A stretch of 40,978 bases of DNA from a virus: the IMG/VR virus record IMGVR_UViG_3300033571_008978, positions 1 to 40,978 of that record; one strand, 5' to 3'. The translations under genes were made by a program, and so were the position numbers. The notes under the pieces were generated by a model, which was given only the letters and a program-made list of their open reading frames with translations, was not told where the DNA came from and did no database searches. This document shows positions 16,178 through 25,498 of this stretch, one piece after another. Positions within the stretch are counted from its first letter, which is position 1. Every line of letters begins with the position of its first letter.

Positions 16178-18213
16178 AGTTCCTGATCTGCGATGACGAG
16201 CGCGAGCTTGACCTAGTCACTAACGCCAACATTCGGCTTGCTCAGGATGGGCTTGAGATGCCCTTGGTTGCCAAGGAGCTGACCTACGCAGAGTCGGCTG
16301 ACTCTGACGGCCGGCGCCGGGTCAGGACCAAGCACCAGAACGCAGAAGGCCGGATCGGCGTCAACATCTCTGGCACATCGGACTCACACTTCTGGGGCAA
16401 CGTAGACAACCTTGCCGAGCTGGTTGAGTCCTGCCACAGAAACCGGGGGTCCATCGTCTACCAGCCGCCCGGTGGCACCGCAGTCATCTGGGATGTGGAG
16501 GCCATCACTGTCACTGGCCTGCCGCAGCCAGGCATCGAGCTTCGCCGCCGCCGCCAGCAGGCAGAAATCACCTTTGAAGTCCAGCCTTACGGCAGGCTTA
16601 CGGAAGTCACGCTTTCCTCGGGCGGCACCATCGACGGGCCGATTGGCTCGGTCACGGTCGAAAACGTGCCTGGACAGGTAGATGCCTTCGGCAACCTTCG
16701 ACTTACCGACGTCTCCACCCAGACCCGGCAGTTCGTAGAGATCGGCGTCCAGCACGATTTCAACAGCGCATCCCCTGAGCCGCTGCTTTTGACGGCAGGC
16801 ACCATGGCTGGGGCCGGGGGGACGCTGACAGGTCTATCGGCTACGGCCGGCACCGCCTCGAGGCCAACAGGCGCCTACACCACGAGCTCGGGCAACTCAA
16901 ATACGCTCAGGGCAGTTATCGACCCCAACGCACGCGCCATCGCCACAACCTCTGCTCGACCGCACAAGGGCCTTTGGAAGGTACGGGCAAGGGTGCAGTC
17001 GGCAGCAGAAAATACGCTTGTGAGGCTTGCCTGGAGGACCGGAGACGGTGCATTCAACCGCGAGCAGTGGCGGGTCGTGCCTAGTGCAAGCGGCTGGTAT
17101 GACCTCGACTTGGGGGTTGTTGATATCCCACAGATGATGGGCACGCATAGCTGGGAGGGCCGAATTGAAGCAGCCTCACAAAGCGGCACGGCCAACTTCG
17201 ACCTCGACACTGTCTCATTTATCCCTTGCGACTCATACACTCGGCTTCGGGGTTCTAGGACGCAAGACACTCCTGTCGACGCCCTGGTTGCATCTGACAA
17301 TTTCAACCGTAGTGCGGGCACCCTGAACGGTGGGACCGTCGGCTACACGCCGTCGGGAACCGTGACATGGTCTACGTCGGGTGCAACCGGAGATTTCAAC
17401 ATTTCGGGAAACGAGCTCATCCGAAACCAGGGCGGCGATTCCAACCTGAATTCGGGACGCTACGCCCGAGTCGGCAATCAGACCCTTGCCGGAATCGGCC
17501 TATCGGCCAAGGTATTCCTGCCAACAAACTACGGCTCCTACAACGGCGTCTTTGCTCGATTTATCGATTCGAACAATTGGTTGATGGTCAGGTATTACGC
17601 AGTTCAGGGTTTCTTGGGCGCGGACTACTACATCGAATTGTTGAAAAGAGTCTCAGGCACCGTGACAAGCCTCGGTTCTTGGACTAGAAATGCCGGATTT
17701 CTCGATGTAAGCGAGGGTCCGATACTCAACGGATTGAACTCTTTGGTCTTGACCGTTGACGCTTCAGGAAATGCGCGGGTCTCAAGCAACGGCGTAACGG
17801 CAATTACCGTTACCGATTCGGATTTTGCCACTGGCGGCACGTTGGCTTCGGGCGGCTACGGCATCTACCACGCCAACACTGGAACTGCGTCAACAAATGA
17901 CAAATGGGAGGACTTTTCGGTCACTGGAGTCAGCAGCGCCACCCTGGATAACCCAGTCGTCTTCTCATCTCGCACCGTAGACCTGACGCACCAGGCGGCC
18001 GTATCGGCCTCGTCTGACGGCAGCCGCATGAACCGCACCCCGATTGTCGAGGGCAACTACCTCAAAATTCCCCCCGCAACGCGCAACTCAGACAGGCACC
18101 GCATCGTGGTCCGCTCGAGGCGCAACGACATTGACGCAGGGTTTGCCGACTCTGGACTCACCGACAAGGTGACGGCCACTGTCAAAGCAACGCCCAGGGT
18201 CATTCTCGATTAG
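16174..18213 (+). CDS. Distal tail (Dit-like) protein with concanavalin-like insert
   Basis: A 679-residue protein overlapping the tape measure stop (ATGA). The N-terminal 180 residues (RVRTKHQNAEGRIGVNISG, ELRRRRQQAEITFEVQPYGR) fit a distal-tail ring protein. About residues 185-365 are a beta-sandwich-like region. Residues about 370-585 are a LamG/concanavalin-like domain (DNFNRSAGTL, GVFARFIDSNNWLMVRYY, LVLTVDASGNARVSSNG, KWEDFSVTG). The C-terminal 90 residues return to the tail-protein style. The DNA of the lectin-like part (about 17290-17930) has more A/T-ending codons than its surroundings, suggesting a later insertion. It probably binds a host surface sugar. Confidence 0.75.
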   Translation: MKFLICDDERELDLVTNANIRLAQDGLEMPLVAKELTYAESADSDGRRRVRTKHQNAEGRIGVNISGTSDSHFWGNVDNLAELVESCHRNRGSIVYQPPGGTAVIWDVEAITVTGLPQPGIELRRRRQQAEITFEVQPYGRLTEVTLSSGGTIDGPIGSVTVENVPGQVDAFGNLRLTDVSTQTRQFVEIGVQHDFNSASPEPLLLTAGTMAGAGGTLTGLSATAGTASRPTGAYTTSSGNSNTLRAVIDPNARAIATTSARPHKGLWKVRARVQSAAENTLVRLAWRTGDGAFNREQWRVVPSASGWYDLDLGVVDIPQMMGTHSWEGRIEAASQSGTANFDLDTVSFIPCDSYTRLRGSRTQDTPVDALVASDNFNRSAGTLNGGTVGYTPSGTVTWSTSGATGDFNISGNELIRNQGGDSNLNSGRYARVGNQTLAGIGLSAKVFLPTNYGSYNGVFARFIDSNNWLMVRYYAVQGFLGADYYIELLKRVSGTVTSLGSWTRNAGFLDVSEGPILNGLNSLVLTVDASGNARVSSNGVTAITVTDSDFATGGTLASGGYGIYHANTGTASTNDKWEDFSVTGVSSATLDNPVVFSSRTVDLTHQAAVSASSDGSRMNRTPIVEGNYLKIPPATRNSDRHRIVVRSRRNDIDAGFADSGLTDKVTATVKATPRVILD

Positions 18214-19824
18214 ATGCGCGACGAGATAGCGGTATCGCTCAACCTGGCGGATGGGAGGACGCTTCGATTCGGCGGCGACGAGGCCGATGCCGAAAACATC
18301 CCCTACGACATCAGCTTCGACACCCAGATCCCCGGTGGCTTCAATGGCGCCTCGATCACCCTGCCGAAGCCGGCCAACCTCTACACCGACGACGCAAGGC
18401 TTTTCTCCGATGCCGTGGTCTACGGGGCCGGCGGCAGGACGCTTTACGAGGGTTTCGTTACTTCGGTGCCGCAGGTCGGCGCAAACGAGATCCGGCTGGA
18501 GCTCTCTGGCTGGGCGCAGGCGCTTGACCGCTACCAGACCTTCAAGGAGATATTCGTAGACCGGGATCTTGGTGCCTGGGAGGGGCCAAGCTCGGCAAGG
18601 ACGAGGGCCGTCTTGGACCTTGGCACGTCCAACTTGGATGAGGCAAGCGTAGATTGGGATTCGACCACACCGGCCCTAGCCCTTGCAACCGACGGCGGAC
18701 GGGTCAACCCGATCATTGAGGCCTATTACGACGCTGGCCCAGGCCTTCTTGTCGACTCGATCTATTACGACATGATTTCGACAAGCACGTCTTCTTACAC
18801 CGGGGTAATCGGCGTTGCTGCGACTAACACTTTGGGATCAGCCAGCAATACTGGCGACCTTCTTACTGGCTCAAACTCATCGGCTGCGGGGACTTTCACA
18901 CCGGCCACTGAGCGTCGATACGGATATGCCCAGTTCTCGCTCGTGGGAACGGTCGGCACAACAAGAACCGAGATGCGTCTTCGAAACCTTGCTGTCTACG
19001 GCAACCACGGTCTCACCCTCCGCGGCACAGACCCCAAGGGCGTATTCGGCTCCGACGTGATCCGCTACGTAATTGGCAAGACCCTGCTCAATACGACCTC
19101 TGAATCAGTGGAGCTGTCTTCGGAGATCATCAGGCACTTGGCGTTTCGAGAGGACACGCCGATCCCATCGGTCATCGAGCAGGTCACGGCAATTGGCTCC
19201 TCGACCATTCAGCCCAATGATTGGGGCGTCTACGAGGGCAAGACGTTCTTCTGGCGCACACCCGGCACCTACGGCCGGGTCTGGCATGTTCGCCGCGACC
19301 AGGTGGCAACGCCAACGTCAGACGGCCCGCAGGCAGACCAGCGTGTGGCCGGCGTCAAGGTGGTCTATTCGGATGCTTCGGGCCGGGAGAGGTCGGTAGG
19401 CCCGGTCGGCTCCAACTCCGACACCGAAACCAACGAGCTCGTCTCAATCGACCCCGACAACCCCGCAAGCCGGATACCTGGGGCTTTTGAGGTTGTCAAC
19501 GTGGGCCTTGTGCCGCTCGAGGCAAACGCCATCAACATCGGCAAGCTGATTCTGAACGAACGAAATGCCCTCCGATGGAGGGGAAGCGTGCAGCTTCAAG
19601 GGGAGGCCACCGACGAAAACGGAAACCGCTACCCCGTAGCCCTAGTCAGAGCAGGAGACACCATCGTGATCGAAGACGATGCCGACACGACCCCTCGCAC
19701 CATCAACTCAACGTCTTACACGCACTCGGACCTGAGCCTGACGGCCAACGTCGGGGCCCGGCCCGACACCCTTGAAAGCCTTCTCGGCCGTTTGGCCGCT
19801 GTCACGGAGCTGTTCGGCGCATGA
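18214..19824 (+). CDS. Tail tip/hub protein
   Basis: A 536-residue protein whose ATG follows the previous stop directly. The beginning (EIAVSLNLADGRTLRFGG, SFDTQIPGGFNGASITLPKP, LYEGFVTSVPQ, RLELSGWAQALDR) is the pattern of siphophage tail hub proteins, which resemble the baseplate hub fold. The C-terminal third (VWHVRRDQVATPTSDG, AGVKVVYSDASGRE, NAINIGKLILNERN) is also typical. In the middle (about residues 180-270, DNA about 18760-19010) there is a Ser/Thr-rich beta segment with lower GC that may be an inserted binding domain. Confidence 0.7.
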   Translation: MRDEIAVSLNLADGRTLRFGGDEADAENIPYDISFDTQIPGGFNGASITLPKPANLYTDDARLFSDAVVYGAGGRTLYEGFVTSVPQVGANEIRLELSGWAQALDRYQTFKEIFVDRDLGAWEGPSSARTRAVLDLGTSNLDEASVDWDSTTPALALATDGGRVNPIIEAYYDAGPGLLVDSIYYDMISTSTSSYTGVIGVAATNTLGSASNTGDLLTGSNSSAAGTFTPATERRYGYAQFSLVGTVGTTRTEMRLRNLAVYGNHGLTLRGTDPKGVFGSDVIRYVIGKTLLNTTSESVELSSEIIRHLAFREDTPIPSVIEQVTAIGSSTIQPNDWGVYEGKTFFWRTPGTYGRVWHVRRDQVATPTSDGPQADQRVAGVKVVYSDASGRERSVGPVGSNSDTETNELVSIDPDNPASRIPGAFEVVNVGLVPLEANAINIGKLILNERNALRWRGSVQLQGEATDENGNRYPVALVRAGDTIVIEDDADTTPRTINSTSYTHSDLSLTANVGARPDTLESLLGRLAAVTELFGA

Positions 19825-20051
19825 CTCAGTCAGAGGCAGAAGCCATCAAGGAGCTCTTGCAGCAGCAGATGGGCGACATCAAGACCGATCTGGATGAGAT
19901 CAAGCAGCAGACCACGCTGACCAACGGGCGTGTCAAGGAGCTGGAGCTTCGCCAAGAGCGGCAAAAAGGCTGGTTGCAGGCATTGGGGCTGGGGCTGCCG
20001 ATCTTTACCGGAGTCTTGGTCTGGGCGCTAGTCGAGAAGGTGCTGGTCTAA
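19821..20051 (+). CDS. Small membrane protein, XhlA-like
   Basis: A 76-residue protein overlapping the hub stop (ATGA). The N-terminal 50 residues form a Gln/Glu/Lys-rich coiled coil (IKELLQQQMGDIKTDLDEIK, LTNGRVKELELRQERQKGW). One C-terminal membrane segment follows (ALGLGLPIFTGVLVWALVEKVLV). This coiled coil plus single hydrophobic helix matches the XhlA/haemolysin-type family associated with phage lysis or tail-membrane contact. Its place before the fibre, 4 kb from the lysins, leaves both roles open. Confidence 0.65.
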   Translation: MTQSEAEAIKELLQQQMGDIKTDLDEIKQQTTLTNGRVKELELRQERQKGWLQALGLGLPIFTGVLVWALVEKVLV

Positions 20052-22370
20052 GTGGCCGACGCCCAGGTCAACATCACCGAGCAGGACGTTGAGATCCTCG
20101 AGGACGGCGCCAACGTCACGATCGAAGTGACAGAGGCAGAAGTCACGATCCTCGAGCATCCGTCGACGCTGCAGGGCATTCAGGGGCCAACCGGGCCTAC
20201 AGGGCCGGCCGGGGCGACCGGACCCACAGGAGTGGGAGCAACGGGTGCAACCGGACCCACCGGACCGCAGGGTATTCCAGGGGCGGGCGTGGATTGGCGG
20301 GGCGCCTACAACCCCGCAACGACTTACACGGTCGATCAGGCCGTCTCTTACAACGGATCGAGCTGGATCGCCAACACGACTGTCACCGGGGAGACACCCG
20401 GCACCGGCTCTTCTTGGGACCTCTGGATTGCCATAGGCCCAACCGGACCGACCGGCGCTCAGGGGGCCATCGGTGCGACCGGCCCACAGGGCAATACGGG
20501 AGCCACTGGCCCCACAGGCTCGCAGGGAAACCAAGGCATACAGGGCAACCCCGGCCCGACCGGTGCGACTGGGCCTCAAGGAGAGGTTGGCCCGACTGGC
20601 CCGCAAGGTGCTCAGGGAACCGCAGGTCCTACCGGTGCCACGGGCTCTCAGGGCCCAACCGGCTCTACCGGCCCCGCTGGAGCCACAGGTGCGACCGGGC
20701 CGCAGGGCATTCAGGGAGAAGCAGGACCAGCTGGAGCAACTGGCGCTACGGGAGCACAGGGAGCCACAGGACCCGCTGGCGCAACCGGCCCGGCCGGCGC
20801 TACGGGAGCCCAGGGTGCCGTTGGCGCAACCGGGCCGCAGGGTGAGCAGGGCATCCAAGGCGATTCAGGCCCCACAGGTGCCACAGGCCCACAGGGGCCG
20901 ACAGGTGAGACGGGAGCGGCAGGTGCCGTCGGCGCTACCGGTCCCATCGGAGCCACGGGACCAACAGGAGCGCAGGGAAACACAGGGGCCACAGGACCGC
21001 AGGGCTCGACCGGCCTGACCGGGGCTACCGGGCCGAGCGGATCAACGGGGCCCGCTGGAGCAACCGGACCAACAGGCGCCACGGGTGCCGCTGGCACGAG
21101 TTTTACGTGGGAGGGCGAATGGGATGTCGCTACCACCTACCAGTCCAACGATGTCGTCTCAAGGTCTGGATCTACCTACATCGCGGTCCAGACAACGACG
21201 GGCAACGATCCCGCCACAGACACGACAAACACCTATTGGGCAGAGGTAGCGGTGCAGGGCCTCGAGGGGCCAACCGGAGCCACGGGCCCGGCCGGAGCTA
21301 CGGGCCCAGCAGGAGCTACGGGTGCAACAGGCGCGACCGGACCCCAAGGTGCGCAAGGCAATGTCGGGGCAACTGGACCGACCGGAGCCCAAGGCGAAAC
21401 AGGTGCTGCGGGTGCGATTGGAGCTACGGGTGCCACCGGGCCTGTCGGGGCTACAGGTCCCCAGGGGGATCAAGGACTACAAGGAGTCACCGGAGCCACG
21501 GGCCCGCAGGGCGCCCAAGGCAACGTCGGTGCAACGGGTCCGACCGGCCCGCAGGGCGAAACAGGAGCTGCCGGAGCCGCAGGCGCTACCGGTGCCACTG
21601 GTGCAACCGGTCCCCAGGGAACGCAAGGCAACACGGGTGCGACGGGACCGACAGGAGCCACCGGGCCTCAAGGCGCACAGGGCATTCAGGGCGTTCAAGG
21701 TGATGCCGGGCCGACGGGAGCCACCGGACCCGCAGGAGCCGTAGGCGCAACCGGACCAACTGGTGCAGCTGGCCCCACCGGAGCCACGGGCCCGCAGGGC
21801 GCCATTGGCGAGACCGGTGCGGCGGGAGCTGTAGGCGCTACCGGTCCTACCGGGCCGCAAGGCGATGTAGGCGCCACGGGTCCACAGGGCTCTGCCGGTC
21901 CAGCAGGCCCAACAGGGGCAACGGGCCCGGCAGGTGCCGATTCAACAGTCCCTGGACCCACGGGAGCAACCGGCCCGGCCGGCTCGACTGGAGCCACGGG
22001 ACCCACTGGCCCAACCGGTGCCACGGGTTCGACCGGAGCCACAGGTGCATCTGGCACCTGGTCGCTTGCTCAGACCGTTGACGCCAAGACGGCTTCTTAT
22101 GGATTCGTCACGGCCGACGCAGGCAAGCTGGTGACTTTCAGTGGAACGGTAGCCATGAACGGAACGATTGACGGATCGCTCAACTTGGATACCGGTCAGC
22201 GCATTGACGTCTTGCAGCTCGGAACCGGTCAGGTGACGTTTGTTGCGGCTTCTGGCGGGACTATTTTTGGCACGCCTACGACAAAACTAAGGGCGCGGTA
22301 TTCGGCTTGCTCGATTCTTTGCACCTCGCTTGATAACTACGTCATCATCGGCGACATGGCAGCGGCCTAA
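20052..22370 (+). CDS. Collagen-like tail fibre with chitin-binding-like inserts
   Basis: A 772-residue protein from GTG 20052, directly after the previous stop. Residues 1-40 are a beta-rich attachment segment. Gly-X-Y triplets, mostly GPTGATG and GPQG, run from residue 42 to about 668 and should form a triple-helical shaft. Two short non-collagen modules interrupt it: near residues 80-125 ([21 protein letters not shown]) and 351-400 ([21 protein letters not shown]). Both have the W-x5-Y-x3-D-x-V-x-Y/S-x-G pattern of family 5/12 carbohydrate-binding modules. The last 100 residues form a beta-rich head ([18 protein letters not shown]) that probably trimerises and binds the receptor. Thr in many triplets could carry O-linked sugars. 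Confidence 0.9.
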   Translation: MADAQVNITEQDVEILEDGANVTIEVTEAEVTILEHPSTLQGIQGPTGPTGPAGATGPTGVGATGATGPTGPQGIPGAGVDWRGAYNPATTYTVDQAVSYNGSSWIANTTVTGETPGTGSSWDLWIAIGPTGPTGAQGAIGATGPQGNTGATGPTGSQGNQGIQGNPGPTGATGPQGEVGPTGPQGAQGTAGPTGATGSQGPTGSTGPAGATGATGPQGIQGEAGPAGATGATGAQGATGPAGATGPAGATGAQGAVGATGPQGEQGIQGDSGPTGATGPQGPTGETGAAGAVGATGPIGATGPTGAQGNTGATGPQGSTGLTGATGPSGSTGPAGATGPTGATGAAGTSFTWEGEWDVATTYQSNDVVSRSGSTYIAVQTTTGNDPATDTTNTYWAEVAVQGLEGPTGATGPAGATGPAGATGATGATGPQGAQGNVGATGPTGAQGETGAAGAIGATGATGPVGATGPQGDQGLQGVTGATGPQGAQGNVGATGPTGPQGETGAAGAAGATGATGATGPQGTQGNTGATGPTGATGPQGAQGIQGVQGDAGPTGATGPAGAVGATGPTGAAGPTGATGPQGAIGETGAAGAVGATGPTGPQGDVGATGPQGSAGPAGPTGATGPAGADSTVPGPTGATGPAGSTGATGPTGPTGATGSTGATGASGTWSLAQTVDAKTASYGFVTADAGKLVTFSGTVAMNGTIDGSLNLDTGQRIDVLQLGTGQVTFVAASGGTIFGTPTTKLRARYSACSILCTSLDNYVIIGDMAAA
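20175..22056 (+). repeat. Collagen-coding triplet repeat tract
   Basis: This tract is an imperfect 9- to 27-base repeat coding for Gly-X-Y, mainly GGN-CCN-ACN and GGN-GCN-ACN. Only two short modules interrupt it (about 20285-20440 and 21100-21260). Codon choice varies strongly between copies, so the repeat is kept at protein level rather than by recent DNA duplication. Open frames on the other strand across this tract are mirror effects of the repeat. Confidence 0.9.
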
Positions 22371-23122
22371 TGCCCCAGACGCTTGGACTCCAAGGGCTTT
22401 TGCCTAACCCGGCAGCCGAGATAGATGCGCTGGGACCAAAGGGCTGGTGGCGGCTAAACGACACTTCCGGCACAACCGCCGTAGCAAAAGTCTCCAACAA
22501 TGGGACATACACCGGAACGCCATCGCTTGACTCGGGAACGCTCGCGATTGACGGCAGTTCATTCACGGCTGGCTCTGGCAACTATGTGACCGTCGGCGGC
22601 ACAGCCGACAGTGTGAACGCATCAAATACGGCCTTTACGATGATGGCTTTCTGTCTTACGACAGACATTACGACTTCCGGAAACCAAGTTCTATTTGAGA
22701 TTGGTGGAGCAAACAACGGATGCGCCATGCATATAACCGGCTTTGATGACATCGACTGCATGGCGTGGTCTCTAGTGTCAAGCACCGTCGTTATCCAAAG
22801 CCGAATCCGGCTTTCGGACTATGTAACGACGAACAAGATTTACCACATAGCCTACGGCTACAACGCAGCCGGACCAACGACCGTCCTTTATGTAAACGGA
22901 GAATCACTCGGCACCGTCCTAAACAACACCGGAGTCGCGGTAGGTGCTTCTGCTGCTGCAAACGGCTTGGGAGGGACGAACGGATCTACGAGAAACGCGG
23001 CAGGAGCATATGGAGCGGGAGCATTTCCTTGGCGCGGGAGGGTCGGTGATGTGGCCTATTTCGACTACTTGCTTACCCAAGATCAGGTTCGTCGTGTGGC
23101 CCGTCAGATGATGACCACCTGA
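22370..23122 (+). CDS. LamG/concanavalin-like tail protein
   Basis: A 250-residue protein overlapping the fibre stop (TAATG). KGWWRLNDTSGTT (about residues 24-36) is the standard start of a phage LamG domain. NGTYTGTPSLDSG, NYVTVGGTAD, FTMMAFCLTTD, TTVLYVNGESLGT and WRGRVGDVAYFDYLLTQDQV follow in the usual order, covering residues 20-245. It probably binds cell-surface sugars as an accessory tail protein. The DNA is less GC-rich than the neighbours, which suggests separate acquisition. Its stop overlaps the next glycosyltransferase start. Confidence 0.85.
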   Translation: MPQTLGLQGLLPNPAAEIDALGPKGWWRLNDTSGTTAVAKVSNNGTYTGTPSLDSGTLAIDGSSFTAGSGNYVTVGGTADSVNASNTAFTMMAFCLTTDITTSGNQVLFEIGGANNGCAMHITGFDDIDCMAWSLVSSTVVIQSRIRLSDYVTTNKIYHIAYGYNAAGPTTVLYVNGESLGTVLNNTGVAVGASAAANGLGGTNGSTRNAAGAYGAGAFPWRGRVGDVAYFDYLLTQDQVRRVARQMMTT

Positions 23123-24177
23123 TGCGCCTCCACCTCCCCGCATTGCCCGGCCAACCGGTCGGAGGACCTGACGCACGCTCGACTTGTGCTTTCACGGAGA
23201 AGATTCGGAAGTTTCCGGCCATGCTCCAGCCCTTGGGCTATGAGGTCATCATCTACGGCCCCGAGTCCCACGAGCATGAAGGCACCCACGTCGGCTGCTA
23301 CGAGGACATCGACCCGCCAGCCTTCACAGCAGAAGAGTGGGGCTGGTTCAACCAGGTAGCCGCTCGAGAGATCCGCGAGCGCATGGAGCCAGGCGACATT
23401 CTGGGCATCATGGGCGGAACGGCGCAGAAGTTCGTTGCCGACCTGCTGCCCGAGCTTTTGCCGGTCGAATACGGCATCGGATACGCGGGCAGCTGGGCGC
23501 CATACCGGGTCTTTGAAAGTTGGGCTTGGTATCACCAGACGCTGGGAGGCCAAGGGACGGTCGACGGCGACGGCCGCTTCTACTGGTCGGTGATCCCGGC
23601 CTACTTCGAGCCAGAGCGATTCCCCGAGAACACCGGCGGCGACTACATCCTCTACTTGGGCCGGATGACTCAGCGCAAGGGCGTCGAGATCGTGGAGAAG
23701 GTCGCCCAGGAGTGCGACATGCCGGTTGTCTTCGCCGGTGAGGGAGAGTGGGTGGACAAGATCACCTACGAAAAGGCCGAGTGCGTAGGCAACGTCGGCG
23801 TCGAGGAACGAGCCGAGCTGCTCGCCAACGCCCACTGCCTGATGTATCCAACGGTCTACGTCGAGCCCTTCGGCTGCTCGCAGACCGAAGCGGCGCTATG
23901 CGGTTTGCCGACCCTCACGAGCCCATTCGGGGCCTACTCAGACCGAGAGCGGGTCAGGCACGGCATAGACGGCTGGCGCTGCGCCACCATCGGGGAGTTC
24001 GTCTGGGGAGTCCAGCACGCAGGCGACCTGGACCGCTCCGAGATCCGCAGACACGCGCAACAGACCTACTCGCTGGAAGCGATAGCACCGCTTTACGACC
24101 ACTACTTCCAGCACTTGCAGACGCTTTCAGGCGACGGCTTCTACGACGCCACCGCCAAAGCACCCAACTGGTTCTAG
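23122..24177 (+). CDS. Glycosyltransferase, GT-B fold (family 4-like)
   Basis: A 351-residue enzyme in overlap with the LamG gene. The N-terminal domain begins GPDARSTCAFTEKIRKFPAM. The donor domain begins at ILYLGRMTQRKGVEIVEKV (about residues 176-194) and has VEPFGCSQTEAALCGLPTL (about 247-265) with the conserved glutamates. It is the fourth transferase of the phage and stands between the fibre genes and the lysins. The location makes a virion fibre a plausible acceptor, though the sequence alone cannot show this. Confidence 0.87.
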   Translation: MRLHLPALPGQPVGGPDARSTCAFTEKIRKFPAMLQPLGYEVIIYGPESHEHEGTHVGCYEDIDPPAFTAEEWGWFNQVAAREIRERMEPGDILGIMGGTAQKFVADLLPELLPVEYGIGYAGSWAPYRVFESWAWYHQTLGGQGTVDGDGRFYWSVIPAYFEPERFPENTGGDYILYLGRMTQRKGVEIVEKVAQECDMPVVFAGEGEWVDKITYEKAECVGNVGVEERAELLANAHCLMYPTVYVEPFGCSQTEAALCGLPTLTSPFGAYSDRERVRHGIDGWRCATIGEFVWGVQHAGDLDRSEIRRHAQQTYSLEAIAPLYDHYFQHLQTLSGDGFYDATAKAPNWF

Positions 24178-24187
24178 GAGGACCTAC

Positions 24188-24733
24188 ATGCCCGCACCGC
24201 TACCCACACTGAGGGAGAAGCTCGCACGCCGCTACAAGGCCCGCAAGAGGCAGACCAAGCTCTGGCGGCGCACGAAAAAGGCCGGCCACGGCAAGGCTGC
24301 GAAGGCCCACACCCGTGCGATCAAGAAGCTCAAGCGGCTGATCAAGAAGGCGATCAACGCCAGGCCAAAGTCGGGCACGGGGCCTTGGGCGGGCACTAAG
24401 TCGATTGCGGTAAATGAAGTCATCCCGGTTGCCAATCGTTTCGGCGTGCCGGTGACGTCAAGAAAGCGGGCAGCGAGCCACTCGCTTTCGATCGCCAACC
24501 CGTCAAGTGATCACAACGCTGCAAACGAGGACGCCTACGCAGTCGATTTCGGCACATACGACGGAGCACGGCTGGCCGAAGCAATCGCCCGGAAGCTCGG
24601 CATTCAGGGCTACGCCAACGGCTCTTACACCGGCCACTACATCACCCGTGCGGGCAAGCAGTTCCGTGTCCAGATCCTGTGGGCGGTGCCAGGGCACTAC
24701 GACCACGTCCATGTCGGGATCAAGGCAGCATGA
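24188..24733 (+). CDS. Lysin with M15-like peptidase domain
   Basis: A 181-residue protein with AGGAGGACCT before the ATG. Residues 1-60 are extremely basic (KLARRYKARKRQ, KKAGHGKAAKAHTRAIKKLK) and strongly resemble the N-terminus of the next lysin. The C-terminal domain has SSDHNAANEDAYAVDFG (about 105-121, His and Asp of an M15-type zinc site) and GHYDHVHVGI (about 169-178, His-x-His). This arrangement fits a D,D- or L,D-type peptidase acting on peptidoglycan cross-links. No signal peptide is visible, so a holin is needed for release. The assignment to M15 is by motif only. Confidence 0.75.
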   Translation: MPAPLPTLREKLARRYKARKRQTKLWRRTKKAGHGKAAKAHTRAIKKLKRLIKKAINARPKSGTGPWAGTKSIAVNEVIPVANRFGVPVTSRKRAASHSLSIANPSSDHNAANEDAYAVDFGTYDGARLAEAIARKLGIQGYANGSYTGHYITRAGKQFRVQILWAVPGHYDHVHVGIKAA

Positions 24734-25434
24734 ATCTGACAAGGCTCAAGCAGAAACTCAGAAGGCGCATCAAGCGCCGCGACCGCCAGCTTGCCAAGTT
24801 CCGCAAGACCGGCAAGGCAGGGCACGCCAGAGCGGCCCGGATGCACGTCAAGGCCATCCGCAAGCTCCGAAAGCTGATCGAGCAGGCCGAGCTTACCCCG
24901 ATGATTTCACCCAAGGGCGTTGAGTTCATTGCCGAGTTCGAAGGTCTGCCAAACGGCGGCAGGCCCTACAACGACCCTGTGGGCTATGCCACGGTCGGCT
25001 ACGGCCACCTGATCGCATACCGGCCGGTCCTCGAGGCCGACCACGGCGACATCTGGGTTGCCGGTCAGCAAACCCCGGGCAAGCTCACCAAGGCAGAGGC
25101 CAAGAAACTGCTCAAGCAGGACCTGGCACGCAAATACGAGCCCGCAGTCAGGGCGCTGTTTGCCGTAAATGGTCCGCTGGTCAACACCTTCAACCAGCCG
25201 CTTTACGACGCTCTTGTCAGTTTTGCCTACAACCTAGGAACGGGATCGCTTACCGGCGCAGCCGGGTTCGAAACGATGGGTCGAGCAATCAGGTCGGGCA
25301 AGCCCAAAAAGATTGCCGACGCCATGACGCTTTACGTCTACGGCGGCACACAGAGGCTTCCCGGCCTCGTAAGGCGCCGCAACGCGGAAGCCCGTCTTGT
25401 GAGGACGGGCAACTACTCCACAGAGTTCCCCTGA
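24730..25434 (+). CDS. Phage lysozyme (T4-type, GH24)
   Basis: A 234-residue protein. The ATG at 24730 overlaps the previous stop (ATGA) and is preferred over an in-frame ATG at 24679 inside the upstream gene. Residues 1-53 are a basic segment (LKQKLRRRIKRRDRQ, KAGHARAARMHVKAIRKLRK) related to that of the previous lysin. The catalytic triad of T4-type lysozymes is visible: Glu71 in EFEGL, Asp82 in YNDPVG and Thr88 in ATVGYGH. NTFNQPLYDALVSFAYNLGTG and GLVRRRNAEARL complete the family pattern. It should hydrolyse the glycan strand. Confidence 0.9.
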   Translation: MNLTRLKQKLRRRIKRRDRQLAKFRKTGKAGHARAARMHVKAIRKLRKLIEQAELTPMISPKGVEFIAEFEGLPNGGRPYNDPVGYATVGYGHLIAYRPVLEADHGDIWVAGQQTPGKLTKAEAKKLLKQDLARKYEPAVRALFAVNGPLVNTFNQPLYDALVSFAYNLGTGSLTGAAGFETMGRAIRSGKPKKIADAMTLYVYGGTQRLPGLVRRRNAEARLVRTGNYSTEFP

Positions 25435-25437
25435 TGG

Positions 25438-25478
25438 AAGCAGTGCCGCTGGTTTTCCTGGCACTGCTTTTGCTGTTT
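25438..25478 (+). terminator. Intrinsic terminator after the lysozyme gene
   Basis: AAGCAGTGCC (25438-25447) pairs perfectly with GGCACTGCTT (25460-25469), followed by a T-rich stretch. It ends the lysin messages in part, while the holin-like gene begins 21 bases further on. The stem also explains a 22-codon open frame here. Confidence 0.75.
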
Positions 25479-25498
25479 CACCTAACCAAGGAGATCAC

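Noticed and set aside
20175-22056. CRISPR- or satellite-like repeat array
   Set aside because: The repeat unit follows codon periods and codes for collagen triplets; there are no constant repeats with unique spacers.
20028-22057. Long leftward open frames over the fibre gene
   Set aside because: They mirror the Gly-X-Y repeat (Pro/Val/Ala or Ser/Gly repeats) and have no independent start signals.
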